Assembly: GCA_029202385.1 (NCBI GenBank)
Contig: CP119314.1
Span: forward strand, 4,218,501 to 4,282,500
Source of the DNA: Candidatus Sphingomonas phytovorans
Lineage (GTDB): Bacteria > Pseudomonadota > Alphaproteobacteria > Sphingomonadales > Sphingomonadaceae
Direction of reading: 5' to 3'
Length of the DNA stretch: 64,000 nt
Position 1 is the first letter of the stretch. The number at the start of each line of letters is the position of its first letter. The notes under the pieces were generated by a model. The model was not told where the DNA came from and did no database searches. It was given only the letters and a program-made list of their open reading frames with translations. Below are positions 18,513 to 28,343 of this stretch, piece by piece. Both the position numbers and the translations under genes were made by a program.

Positions 18513-21188
18513 ATGGCCGATCTTCCTTCCATCGCGAACAATCCCGACATCCGCTTCCTGGGCAAGCTGCTCGGCGACGTCATCCGCTCCTATGGCGGGG
18601 ACACGTTGTTCAGGCGCACCGAATATATCCGTGCCGCCTCGGTCGACCGGTATCGCGGCGTCGCGGGCAAGGATTCAGTCGATCTCGGGCTCGACCGGCT
18701 GAGCCTTGACGAGACGCTGGATTTCGTGCGCGGCTTCATGCTGTTCTCGATGCTCGCCAACCTCGCCGAGGACCGGCAGGGTGTTGCCGCCGAAAAGGGC
18801 GCCGATGTCGAATCCGCACTGAAGCGGCTGGCGGACGAGGGGATCGATCATGCAGCGGTGATGGCGCTGCTCGATCATGCACTGATCGCCCCGGTGCTCA
18901 CTGCCCACCCGACCGAGGTGCGGCGCAAGAGCATGATCGACCATCGCAACCGCATCTCCGAGCTGATGGGCCTGAAGGATGCGGGGCTGGCGGAGACGCC
19001 TGAAGGCGACGCGGTGGACGAGGCGATCCTTCGCCAGATCGCGCTCCTCTGGCAGACGCGCGTGCTCCGCAAGGAACGGCTGTTCGTCGCCGATGAGGTG
19101 GAGACCGCGCTCAGCTATCTTCGCGACGTGTTCCTGCCGGCGTTGCCCGCGCTCTACCAGCGCTGGGACCGTGCCCTTGGCGAGCGCAGCCCCAGCTTCC
19201 TGCGGCCTGGGAGTTGGATCGGCGGCGACCGCGACGGCAATCCCTTCGTCACGGCGGATTCGCTGCGGATCGCACTGGCCAAGGCGTGCGAGGCGGTGCT
19301 CGGCCATTATCTCGACGCGGTGAACGCGCTGGGTGCGGAACTGTCGATCTCGACAGGCATCACCGCGGCCGATGCGGGGGTGCAGGCACTGGCCGATGCC
19401 AGCGGCGACAATGCGGCGAGCCGGGAGGACGAGCCCTATCGTCGCGCGCTGTCGGGCATCTACGCACGGCTCGCGGCGACTCATCTGGCGCTGACCGGGA
19501 AAGCGGCGCCCCGGCCAGGCCCGCTCCACGGTGAGCCCTATCCCGATCCGCAGAGTTTCCGTGCCGATCTCGTCACCATCGCCCGGGCCTTGCGCGATGG
19601 CGGCGGCGGGGCGCTCGCCTCGGGCGGGGCGCTGGGGCGGCTGATCCGCGCGGTCGAGACCTTCGGCTTCCATCTCGCCACGCTCGACCTGCGTCAGAAC
19701 AGTGCGGTGCTGGAGCGCGTGGTCGCTGAGCTGCTCAAGGTGGCGGGGGTGGAAGGCGATTATCTCGCGCTCGATGAATCGCAGCGCGTGTCGCTGCTGC
19801 GCCACGAACTGTCCAATGCGCGGCCGTTGTCGAGCCAGTTCGCGACCTATTCGGACGAGACGGCATCCGAACTCGCCATCGTCCGCGCCGCCGCGGATGC
19901 GCATGCCAAATACGGCCCGGGCTGCATCACCCAGCATATCGTCTCGATGGCGCAATCGGTGTCCGACCTGCTCGAAGTGAACGTGATGCTCAAGGAGGTC
20001 GGGCTCTACCGGCCCGGCGAGACGCCGGGCGCGGCGATCATGGCGGTCCCACTGTTCGAGACGATCGGCGATCTGGAGGCGGCGCCGGGTATCATGACCG
20101 AATGGTTCGCCCTGCCCGAGGCCGGCACGATCACCCGCGCGCGCGGATTCCAGGAAGTGATGATCGGCTATTCGGATTCGAACAAGGACGGGGGCTACAT
20201 CACCTCGACCTGGTCGTTGTCGAAGGCCTCGACCGCGCTGAAGCCGGTGTTCGACAAGGCTGGCGTCGGCATGCAGCTTTTCCACGGGCGCGGGGGCGCG
20301 GTCGGGCGCGGCGGCGGATCTGCCTTCGCCGCGATCCGTGCCCAGCCGACCGGTACGGTGCAGGGGCGTATCCGCATCACCGAACAGGGCGAAGTGATCG
20401 CCGGCAAATACGGCACGCGCGAAAGCGCGATGACCAATCTTGAGGCGATGGCCTCGGCCACCTTGCTCGCCAGCCTTGAGCCGGACGTGCTGTCGCCAGC
20501 CGAACAGGCGCGCTTCGGCGCGGCGATGGACGCGCTGTCGGGCAGCGCGTTCAAGGCGTATCGCGATCTGGTCTATGGCACCGACGGCTTCCGCACCTTT
20601 TTCCGCCAGATGACGCCGATCGCGGAGATTTCGGGGCTCAAGATCGGCTCGCGCCCGGCGAGCAGGACCAAGTCCGACCGGATCGAGGATCTGCGCGCCA
20701 TTCCCTGGGTGTTCAGCTGGGCGCAGGCGCGGGTGATGCTGCCGGGCTGGTACGGCGTTGGTCAGGCGATCGCCGGGTTCGAGGACAAGGGGCTTCTGGC
20801 GGAAATGGCGCAGGGCTGGCCGTTTTTCGCGGCGACGCTCGACAATATGGAGCAGGTGATCGCGAAGTCCGACATGGACATCGCCGGGCGTTACGCGGCC
20901 CTGGTCGAGGATAGGGCGCTGGCGGACAATGTGTTCGGGGCGATCAGGGGCGGCTGGCAGCAGACTCATGATGGGCTGCTCGACATCACCGGCCAGTCGC
21001 GCCTGCTGGAAAAGCATCCCGCGCTCGACGCATCGATCAGGCTGCGGCTGCCCTATATCGAGCCGCTCAACCTGCTGCAGATCGAACTGATGAAGCGTCA
21101 TCGCGCGGGCGAGACGGATGAGCGGATCGGCGAAGGGATATTGCTGTCGATCAACGCGATCGCGACGGCGCTCAGGAATTCGGGCTGA
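18513..21188 (+). CDS. ppc: Phosphoenolpyruvate carboxylase
   Basis: An 891-residue PEPC that carboxylates phosphoenolpyruvate to oxaloacetate to refill the TCA cycle. Catalytic motifs are present and in order: VLTAHPTEVRRKSM (catalytic His near residue 130), IGYSDSNKDGGYITS (Lys) and LFHGRGGAVGRGGG (His and Arg loop), ending in the short C-terminus typical of the enzyme (ATALRNSG). The gene lies alone between a hairpin at 18432 and one at 21196. Confidence 0.96.
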   Translation: MADLPSIANNPDIRFLGKLLGDVIRSYGGDTLFRRTEYIRAASVDRYRGVAGKDSVDLGLDRLSLDETLDFVRGFMLFSMLANLAEDRQGVAAEKGADVESALKRLADEGIDHAAVMALLDHALIAPVLTAHPTEVRRKSMIDHRNRISELMGLKDAGLAETPEGDAVDEAILRQIALLWQTRVLRKERLFVADEVETALSYLRDVFLPALPALYQRWDRALGERSPSFLRPGSWIGGDRDGNPFVTADSLRIALAKACEAVLGHYLDAVNALGAELSISTGITAADAGVQALADASGDNAASREDEPYRRALSGIYARLAATHLALTGKAAPRPGPLHGEPYPDPQSFRADLVTIARALRDGGGGALASGGALGRLIRAVETFGFHLATLDLRQNSAVLERVVAELLKVAGVEGDYLALDESQRVSLLRHELSNARPLSSQFATYSDETASELAIVRAAADAHAKYGPGCITQHIVSMAQSVSDLLEVNVMLKEVGLYRPGETPGAAIMAVPLFETIGDLEAAPGIMTEWFALPEAGTITRARGFQEVMIGYSDSNKDGGYITSTWSLSKASTALKPVFDKAGVGMQLFHGRGGAVGRGGGSAFAAIRAQPTGTVQGRIRITEQGEVIAGKYGTRESAMTNLEAMASATLLASLEPDVLSPAEQARFGAAMDALSGSAFKAYRDLVYGTDGFRTFFRQMTPIAEISGLKIGSRPASRTKSDRIEDLRAIPWVFSWAQARVMLPGWYGVGQAIAGFEDKGLLAEMAQGWPFFAATLDNMEQVIAKSDMDIAGRYAALVEDRALADNVFGAIRGGWQQTHDGLLDITGQSRLLEKHPALDASIRLRLPYIEPLNLLQIELMKRHRAGETDERIGEGILLSINAIATALRNSG

Positions 21189-21195
21189 TCAATTC

Positions 21196-21212
21196 CTCCC
21201 CGGCACGGGGAG
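21196..21212. terminator. Convergent-gene hairpin between ppc and thioesterase
   Basis: A perfect 7-bp stem CTCCCCG/CGGGGAG with a GCA loop lies in the 26 bp between the ends of two convergent genes. Its position suits a bidirectional terminator, though neither side has a clear T-run. Confidence 0.5.
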
Positions 21213-21214
21213 AA

Positions 21215-21604
21215 TCAAGTGAGGAAAGGCGCGGCCAGTTCAGGCCGCACCCGCAGCAACCGGCCCGTCGCGCGGTCGAGCAGTGCCCAGGTCGATACCG
21301 CTTCAACCTTCACCTTGCCGTCGGCGCCGGTGAATCGCACATGCCGGTCGAACCGGGCGCCCCTGGGCGGTTCGGGAACCCAGGTCTCGCCCGTCACCGT
21401 CTCGCCAAGGCCGACATTGCCGCGATAGTCGATCTCATGCCGGGTCACGACCCAGATATAGGCCTGCCGCTGCTCGGCCGACGCGATCGCTTCCCAATGC
21501 GAAACCGCGATATCCTGAATCCACCTCACCCAGACCGCATTGTTGACGTGACCGAGCTCGTCGATGTCAGCGTCAGTCGCGGTCCTGGCGAGCTTGAAGG
21601 CCAT
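21215..21604 (-). CDS. Acyl-CoA thioesterase (YbgC/4HBT family)
   Basis: A 129-residue hot-dog-fold thioesterase. TDADIDELGHVNNAVWVRWIQ holds the catalytic Asp-x-x-Gly-His-Val-Asn motif of 4-hydroxybenzoyl-CoA thioesterase-like proteins. The start at 21604 is chosen because ATGA overlaps the stop of the upstream peptidase gene; the ATG at 21628 is inside that gene. Acyl-CoA substrate unknown. Confidence 0.87.
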   Translation of the reverse strand: MAFKLARTATDADIDELGHVNNAVWVRWIQDIAVSHWEAIASAEQRQAYIWVVTRHEIDYRGNVGLGETVTGETWVPEPPRGARFDRHVRFTGADGKVKVEAVSTWALLDRATGRLLRVRPELAAPFLT

Positions 21605-23664
21605 CAGCCCTCGACGCCCATTTGCCACAGGACGAAGGCATGCTCCTCGGCTGCCTCACGCAGGCTCTCGAACCGGCCCGACTTGCCGCCATGCCCTGCG
21701 CCCATATTGGTCTTGAGCAGCAGCATATTGTCGTCGGTCTTGGTCGCGCGCAGCTTCGCTGCCCATTTGGTGGGCTCCCAATAGGTCACGCGCGGATCGT
21801 TGAGGCCGCCGGAGATGAACATCGGCGGATAGGCCTGCGCCTTCACCTGGTCATAGGGCGAATAGGATCTGATCAGCTCGAACGCCGCCTTGTCCTCGAT
21901 CGGGTTGCCCCATTCTGGCCATTCGCCGGGGGTGAGCGGGAGATCGGCATCGAGCATGGTGTTGAGCACGTCGACGAACGGCACATCGGCGATCACCGCG
22001 CCCCACAGGCCGGGATCGGAATTGACCACCGCGCCCATCAGCTCGCCGCCGGCCGAGCGGCCCGCGATCGCGATCTTGCCCGGGCTGGTCCAGCCGCCCG
22101 CGATCAGTCCCTTCGCCACGTCGACGAAGTCGTTGAACGTATTTTCGCGCTTCTCCAGCTTGCCGTCGAGATACCATTGCTGGCCGAGATCGTCGCCGCC
22201 GCGGATATGCGCGATGGCATAGGCGAAGCCGCGGTCGAGCAGCGACAGTCGCCCGGTCGAGAAGCCCGGTGGAATGGCATAGCCATAAGCACCGTATGCG
22301 TAGAGGAAGAGCGGTGCCGAGCCGTCCTTCGGGAAATCACTGGGATAGACGATCGAGACCGGCACCTCGGTCCCGTCGCGGGCGACGATCTTCAGCCGCT
22401 CGGTACGGTATTTGCCGGCGTCATATCCCGAGGGGATTTCCTGCACCTTGAGCGTGGTCAGCGTGCCGGTCGCGACGTCGTAATCATATTCGGTGCCGGG
22501 CGTGACCATCGATTCATAGCCGACGCGCAGCACGTCCATCGCATATTCGGGATTGTTGCCGAGGCCGGCGTCATAGCTTGCCTCGGGGAAGACGATGCGT
22601 TGTGGCGCGATGGACGAATCATAGCGGTGGATCTCGATCTGATCGAGCCCGTCCTCGCGCCCGTCGACGATGAAGAAATCGCGGAAACAGTCCACGCCGG
22701 TCATGTAGAAATGCTTCGACGGGCCGATCAGCTCGGTCCATTCTCCCGGCGCTTCGATAGATGCCGTGCAAAGGCGGAAGTTCGGGTCGGTATCGTTCGT
22801 GTGGATGAACAGGGTGTCGTCGTGCTCGTCCACGTCATATTCGCGGCCGACCTTACGGGGCGAGACGCAGACCGGCGCGGCGAGGACGTTGTCGGCGGGG
22901 AGGAGATATACCTCGCTGGTCACATGGTCGCCACTCGCGATCACGATCCATTTGCGCGAGCTTGTCTCGCTGACGCCGACGCGGAAACCCTCGTCAGCCT
23001 CCTTGAACAGCTCGATATCCTGGTCGATCGGCGTGCCGAGCCGATGGAGCCGGGCATTGTCGGTGCGCCATTGCTCATTGGCGAGGCCATAGAGGAAGCC
23101 GCTGTCGTCGGCGGTCCACACGATCTCGGAAAGCATGCCGGGGATCATGTCGGGCAGATGCTCGCCAGTCTCCAGGTCCTTGACGCGAACCTCGAACCGT
23201 TCCGAACCATTGTCGTCGATCGCATAGGCCAGAAGCTTCGCGTTATTGCTGACCGAAAAGGCGCCGAGGCGGAAATATTCCTTGCCCTCGGCGAGCGCGG
23301 GTTCGTCGAGGATCAGTTCGTCCGGGCCTCCGTCGACGGGCTTGCGCCACCATTTGCGGTACTGGCCGCCGGTCTCGAACGCGGTCCAGTAGAGCCAGTC
23401 GCCATCCTTCTGGGGAACGGATGAATCGTCTTCCTTGATGCGGCCCTTCATCTCTTCATAGAGCCGGTCGGTGAGCGGCTTGCGCGGTTCCATCACCGCC
23501 TCGAAATACGCGTTCTCCGCCTCGAGATAAGCGAGCACCTGCTTGTCGGTGACCTCGGGATAGCCCGGGTCCTTGATCCAGGCATAGGGGTCCTCGATGG
23601 TGATGCCGTGCGCGGTGAAACTGTGGGGGCGCCGGTCGGCGACGGGAGGCTTGGGTGCGGTCAT
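21604..23664 (-). CDS. ptrB: Oligopeptidase B (S9 family serine peptidase)
   Basis: A 686-residue prolyl-oligopeptidase-family enzyme with a seven-bladed propeller N-terminal domain (about residues 80-400) and a C-terminal alpha/beta-hydrolase. IAGRSAGGELMGAV contains the nucleophilic Ser, SGGLNDPRVTYWEP the Asp, and NMGAGHGGKSGRFES the His. The NDPRV..EP and GAGHGG motifs fit oligopeptidase B, which cleaves small peptides after basic residues. It is translationally coupled to the downstream thioesterase gene. Confidence 0.92.
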   Translation of the reverse strand: MTAPKPPVADRRPHSFTAHGITIEDPYAWIKDPGYPEVTDKQVLAYLEAENAYFEAVMEPRKPLTDRLYEEMKGRIKEDDSSVPQKDGDWLYWTAFETGGQYRKWWRKPVDGGPDELILDEPALAEGKEYFRLGAFSVSNNAKLLAYAIDDNGSERFEVRVKDLETGEHLPDMIPGMLSEIVWTADDSGFLYGLANEQWRTDNARLHRLGTPIDQDIELFKEADEGFRVGVSETSSRKWIVIASGDHVTSEVYLLPADNVLAAPVCVSPRKVGREYDVDEHDDTLFIHTNDTDPNFRLCTASIEAPGEWTELIGPSKHFYMTGVDCFRDFFIVDGREDGLDQIEIHRYDSSIAPQRIVFPEASYDAGLGNNPEYAMDVLRVGYESMVTPGTEYDYDVATGTLTTLKVQEIPSGYDAGKYRTERLKIVARDGTEVPVSIVYPSDFPKDGSAPLFLYAYGAYGYAIPPGFSTGRLSLLDRGFAYAIAHIRGGDDLGQQWYLDGKLEKRENTFNDFVDVAKGLIAGGWTSPGKIAIAGRSAGGELMGAVVNSDPGLWGAVIADVPFVDVLNTMLDADLPLTPGEWPEWGNPIEDKAAFELIRSYSPYDQVKAQAYPPMFISGGLNDPRVTYWEPTKWAAKLRATKTDDNMLLLKTNMGAGHGGKSGRFESLREAAEEHAFVLWQMGVEG

Positions 23665-23695
23665 ATGCTCCCTTTAGTGCCCGTGCCGGGCTTGT

Positions 23696-24655
23696 CTAAG
23701 CCTGTTCTCCATTGTCTTCCGCCGGATCGCGCACAAAGTCTCGCAGCGCGCGCGAGAGATGCCCTATTTCCTCGACGACCACAGCGCCCTCGCCAGCCTC
23801 GTAGAGGAACAATTGCAGGGGGGAGATATGCTCGCGCCGTCGCGGGTCGATCTCGAGCTGGGGCCTGATCTCGCGCTGGACGATCTCGTAGATGGCGAGG
23901 TGGCTGGTTTCTGGCGGCTCGGTGACATGCGGCTGGTCCATCTCGTGGAGCAACTGCTGGATGATCCGCCGTGCCATCGGAGAGCCGGCATTGTACCGGG
24001 TAAGCCGATCGCGATACACCGCGATGGAGATGTCTCCCGCGCGCAACTCGTCGGTCCATCGCACGATGAACCCGGCCAGCGTGTTGATCGAGATATTCTC
24101 GCGCGCCGCACCAAGCCAGAGATTGTGCGGGACGTTGTTGAGGACGATCGCCAGCCAGAGAATGCGAAATTCAGCGCCGTCCTCTCCGGCCTCGCGCTGC
24201 GCGATATCCGTTGCCTGTCGCGCGATCTCGGGATCGACCACGTCGACGATTCCCCTGGATATTTCGGAAAGGTCGTCGGGACCGAAATTGGCGATGATGT
24301 GGTTCATCAAGTTGCGCAACGTGTGCCATGCCGTGATGTGGCGACGCGCCTGGGAGGCAGCGCCCGTCGGTATGGCGAACAGGCCGGGACGTCCCACGAT
24401 GCCGGCAATGCCGCCTTCCTCGTGGCGGACGAAATCGAGCGTGCCGATCCCGCGCGCCGCGTCGCGTGGCGGCCCGGCGAGACCGAAAAAATACCGCATC
24501 AGGCGTACCAATCCTGCCGGCGCATCGGCTTCCATCAAGGCCGCGATCAGATTGATGCGCTGGTCGGCGGTGCTGTCCCCAATCTCGTTCGCGCCAAGCC
24601 CCTGCCAGAAACCGGCAGCCTGCACCAACGCGTCGGCAAATTCGCCCTGCTCGGC
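23696..24655 (-). pseudogene. Downstream half of a reading frame split by TAA (unknown function)
   Basis: About 319 codons continue in exactly the same frame as the upstream ORF (24656-25060) after a single TAA at 24656-24658, reading AEQGEFADALVQAAGFWQGLG. The only early start is a TTG at 24628 with no Shine-Dalgarno sequence, so the half may not be translated independently. The sequence is mostly helical with an LHEMDQPHV stretch and an acidic tail (VRDPAEDNGEQA). I do not recognise a domain. The nonsense codon may be a genuine lesion, a readthrough site or a sequencing error. Confidence 0.5.
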
Positions 24656-25060
24656 TTAGTCGTCGCCCGGTCGGTTGGCGATGAGGTCGCCGAGCTGCGC
24701 GTTGATTTGCCCGGCATTCTCGGCCTCGCCCAGCAACGCCTCGATCTGGATTCGCTGCACCACTGCGGCATTGCCGTTGATCGGCACGACAGCCTTCAAC
24801 TGAGCCGCTGGACGGACTGGCCCGGCCGGGTGGTTCGACAGCGACGCGGCCTGCGGGCCACGCAGCATGGTCGCGACTCTTTGCAAGGCGACGACATGAG
24901 GGCCGCTGTTGAGCATCTCGTGCTGGCGAACCAGCGAGGTCACACGGTCGCCGCCTGCTAGCGCCATGCTCTTCGCGGAAGGTCTGCCGGCTGCCTGGAA
25001 GACCTCCGCGCGACGATCTTCGGTTACAGGACGCCGGGTTTGACTTGCCAGATCCGCCAC
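24656..25060 (-). CDS. Short protein with eCIS-cargo-like (S/G)PxVVALQR and VVQR motifs
   Basis: 134 residues from a GTG at 25060 that has GAGGGGAG six bases upstream. The sequence contains LNSGPHVVALQRVATML, then PAAQLKAVVPINGNAAVVQR. Repeated (N/S)SPxVVAQR..L and a terminal VVQR are typical of the N-terminal region of DUF4157-type proteins linked to extracellular contractile injection systems and polymorphic toxins; this resemblance is by eye only. No DUF4157 zinc motif (HExxH) is present. In the same frame after the stop the ORF continues for about 319 codons. Confidence 0.45.
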   Translation of the reverse strand: MADLASQTRRPVTEDRRAEVFQAAGRPSAKSMALAGGDRVTSLVRQHEMLNSGPHVVALQRVATMLRGPQAASLSNHPAGPVRPAAQLKAVVPINGNAAVVQRIQIEALLGEAENAGQINAQLGDLIANRPGDD

Positions 25061-25246
25061 GGCTGCTCCCCTCGGTGCCTGTCGCTACCGGGCGCCGGAC
25101 CAAGGCTAGGCGCGCCGGGCGCGCGATGTCAATCAAGCCGCCGGCGCGCGCCACCCTTGTCCTGTCCGCGGCGTTTCTGGCATCACGTGCCGATGCCGGG
25201 CGTCACGTTTCCGTGGCCCTTCAAGCCTCCATGTGAAAGATCGCTG

Positions 25247-27043
25247 ATGTCCACCCATGCCGCCCGCCTCGCCGCTCTTCGCGAACAATTGAAGCGTGAC
25301 CGGCTCGACGGATTCGTCGTCCCGCTGACCGACGAGCATATGAGCGAATATGTCGGTGCCTATGCGCAGCGTCTCGCCTGGTTGACCGGTTTCCAGGGGT
25401 CGGCCGGAAGCGCGGTTGTGCTGCCGGAGGAGGCAGCGATCTTCACTGACGGGCGCTACACCTTGCAGGTGCGCGAGCAGGTCGACGGCGGGCAGTGGGA
25501 CTATGTCTCCGTACCCGGAACGAGCATCTCGATGTGGCTCGGCGCCCATGCGGCGGCGGGCGCCCGGATCGGCTACGATCCATGGCTGCACACGGGGGGC
25601 TGGGTCGAGGAGGCGGGCCGGGCTCTGGCCGGGCGCGGCGCGGCGCTGGTCCCGGTCGGCACCAACCCGGTCGACGCGGTCTGGCCCGATCGCCCGCAAC
25701 CATCCGATGCGAAGCTTGTCGTGCAGGACGAGGCGAGCGCCGGCCAATCCTCGGCGGAGAAGCGTGCGGCGATCGCGGACTGGCTGGCCGAGCACAAGGC
25801 CGATGCGGTGGTGCTCTCGGCGCTCGACTCGATCGCCTGGACCCTGAACGTGCGCGGGCAGGACGTGGCGCATACGCCGGTCGCGCTGGCCTATGCGATC
25901 GTCGATGCCGACGGTACTGCCGACCTGTTCGTTGCGCCCGAGAAGATCGGGGATGAGGTGCTCCAGCATCTCGGCAATGCGGTGCGGGTGCGGGATCGCG
26001 CGGCCTTTGCGTCGGCGCTGGGCGCCTATGCCAGCAAGCGGGTGGCCGCCGATCCGGAGCGGGCGGTGTCGGCGATCTTCGGGCGGCTGGAGGCGGGCGG
26101 GGCGACGGTGTTGCCGCTGCGCGATCCAGTGGTGTTGGCCAAGGCGATGAAGAACCCGATCGAGATTGCCGGGCATCGTGCGGCCTCGGTACGCGACGGC
26201 GCGGCACTCGCGCGGTTCCTGAAATGGGTCGAGGAGGAAGCACCCAAGGGCGGGCAGACCGAATTGTCCTGCGTCGCCAAATTGCAGGCATATCGCGAGG
26301 CGACCGGCGTGCTGCGCGACACCTCGTTCGACACTATCTCGGCGACCGGCGCGCATGGGGCGAGCCCGCACTATCATTCGACTCCCGAATCGAATGCGCC
26401 GCTTGAGCCCGGCCAGCTCTATCTGGTCGATTCGGGCGGACAATATGCCGATGGTACGACCGATGTGACACGTGTCATCCCCATCGGCACGCCGAGCGAG
26501 GAGATGCGCGACCGGTTCACGCGGGTACTGAAGGGGCATATCGGGCTGGCGACAGCGGTCTTCCCGCCGGGCACCAATGGCGGCCAGCTCGATTCGTTCG
26601 CGCGGCGACCGCTGTGGGAGGCGGGGCTCGATTTCGCGCATGGCACCGGCCACGGCGTCGGCGCCTATCTGTCGGTGCATGAAGGGCCGCAGCGTATCGC
26701 CAAGCCGAACTATCCGGGTGGTGGTCCATCCGAGCCGCTGCGTGCTGGCATGATCCTCTCGAACGAGCCGGGCTACTATAAGGCGGGCGAATACGGCATT
26801 CGAATCGAGAATCTGATCCTAGTCGAGGAACGCGCGATCCCCGGCGGCGATGAGCCGATGCTTGGGTTCGAGACGCTGACCTTCTGCCCGATCGAGCGGT
26901 CACTGATCGTGGCGGACCTGCTGACGGTGGCGGAGCGTGACTGGCTGAATGCCTATCACGCCAAGGTGCTGGAAATCCTGGGCCCCGAAATGCTGGGCGA
27001 GGAGTTGGAATGGCTTCAGGCGAAGTGCGCCCCTATCGGCTAG
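25247..27043 (+). CDS. pepP: M24 family aminopeptidase P (Xaa-Pro aminopeptidase)
   Basis: A 598-residue creatinase-fold aminopeptidase P with two tandem creatinase N-terminal domains and the C-terminal pita-bread domain. Metal ligands are visible: YLVDSGGQYADGTTDVTRV (two Asp), DFAHGTGHGVGAYLSVHEGP (His) and ILSNEPGYYKAGEYGIRIEN (two Glu). It releases N-terminal residues before proline. The ATG at 25247 (MSTHAARLAALREQL) matches the family; frames open further upstream overlap the divergent gene. Confidence 0.92.
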   Translation: MSTHAARLAALREQLKRDRLDGFVVPLTDEHMSEYVGAYAQRLAWLTGFQGSAGSAVVLPEEAAIFTDGRYTLQVREQVDGGQWDYVSVPGTSISMWLGAHAAAGARIGYDPWLHTGGWVEEAGRALAGRGAALVPVGTNPVDAVWPDRPQPSDAKLVVQDEASAGQSSAEKRAAIADWLAEHKADAVVLSALDSIAWTLNVRGQDVAHTPVALAYAIVDADGTADLFVAPEKIGDEVLQHLGNAVRVRDRAAFASALGAYASKRVAADPERAVSAIFGRLEAGGATVLPLRDPVVLAKAMKNPIEIAGHRAASVRDGAALARFLKWVEEEAPKGGQTELSCVAKLQAYREATGVLRDTSFDTISATGAHGASPHYHSTPESNAPLEPGQLYLVDSGGQYADGTTDVTRVIPIGTPSEEMRDRFTRVLKGHIGLATAVFPPGTNGGQLDSFARRPLWEAGLDFAHGTGHGVGAYLSVHEGPQRIAKPNYPGGGPSEPLRAGMILSNEPGYYKAGEYGIRIENLILVEERAIPGGDEPMLGFETLTFCPIERSLIVADLLTVAERDWLNAYHAKVLEILGPEMLGEELEWLQAKCAPIG

Positions 27044-27161
27044 AATCGTCCTCGCGGGGTGCGGGCGGTGTATCGCCTGCCCGTGCCTGGGCCTTCCGCT
27101 TCCGCAGATTTTCGCGCAACGCAGCGGCGAGGCGTGCGGCTTTCTCGTCCTTGTCGGGCAT
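27033..27161 (-). CDS. Small basic protein, 42 residues, antisense-overlapping the pepP end
   Basis: A 42-residue ORF (MPDKDEKAARLAAALRENLR...) with an amphipathic, Lys/Arg-rich helix followed by a Pro/acidic tail. Its last 11 bases overlap the end of pepP on the other strand. Amphipathic peptides of this make-up (alternating A-A-R-L-A-A-A-L-R pattern) are a common type of small alphaproteobacterial gene product; no function known. It fills the only space between pepP and the tRNA. Support is limited to composition and length. Confidence 0.5.
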   Translation of the reverse strand: MPDKDEKAARLAAALRENLRKRKAQARAGDTPPAPREDDSSR

Positions 27162-27258
27162 AATGCCTTATCCGATGCCCGCTTCGCCTTGACAATCCCG
27201 CCGCCCTCGTCTCTTAGGCGCGCTCCGCCGTTGGCCGTAAGGGCTTCGGACCGGTAAT

Positions 27259-27333
<75 letters not shown>

Positions 27334-27632
27334 TTTTCTCGCTATAAATCAATGGCTTGGCCAACCCCCTCGGGGGCTCCCGGACCCCTTCTCCGGCGGT
27401 TGGACAGGTATTGGACACACGCGGCACGAAAACGCAGGCCGCTCTGGTGTGCTTTCGGCGGCGTCCGAAGCAACGGATTGGGTATCAGAGGGCTCTCCGC
27501 GAGTAGCGTCAGAGGGCCGATTCGGCCGCGATTGCGATGCTTCCGCCCGAATAATAGCGTCTCCAGACAGAGCGGCCGTCACTAGTGACCGGGCGCCATT
27601 TTCGAAGTCGTTCTACGAAGAGGTACCGAACC
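27334..27632. other. Junction segment after the tRNA; no gene seen
   Basis: About 300 bp with no recognisable product. Short open frames exist on both strands (e.g. 27449-27667 plus, 72 codons) but match no family I know and have no convincing start. The segment immediately follows the tRNA and precedes pseudogenes, so it probably holds the element's left attachment junction and decayed sequence. Confidence 0.5.
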
Positions 27633-28179
<547 letters not shown>

Positions 28180-28183
<4 letters not shown>

Positions 28184-28275
28184 CCGATGCTTCGGGCAGG
28201 GAGACAGTGCAGCCGGTCGACCTCCGGCTGCGCGGCGACCGCCGCGGATCACGTCCCACGTCCGCGACTATGCTG
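28180..28275 (+). pseudogene. trbI: Remnant of conjugal transfer gene trbI (VirB10-like), N-terminal stub
   Basis: Starting at ATG 28180 inside the trbG stop, about 30 codons resemble the TrbI N-terminus: MTDASGRETVQPVDLRLRGD, i.e. the proline-rich leader with the conserved DLRLRxxRP element before the missing transmembrane helix. After about 28275 homology ends and the frame runs into the end of the czcC-like gene on the other strand. Confidence 0.65.
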
Positions 28276-28343
28276 ACTTGTTCGGCCTCACGACAAGCTG
28301 TTGGCGATCAGCTGCAAGGCGATACAGGCGCCGATCCCTGCCG

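Noticed and set aside
18675..21101. Open frame of about 808 codons antisense to ppc
   Set aside because: Shadow of ppc; the sense frame has all PEPC motifs and the antisense protein matches no family.
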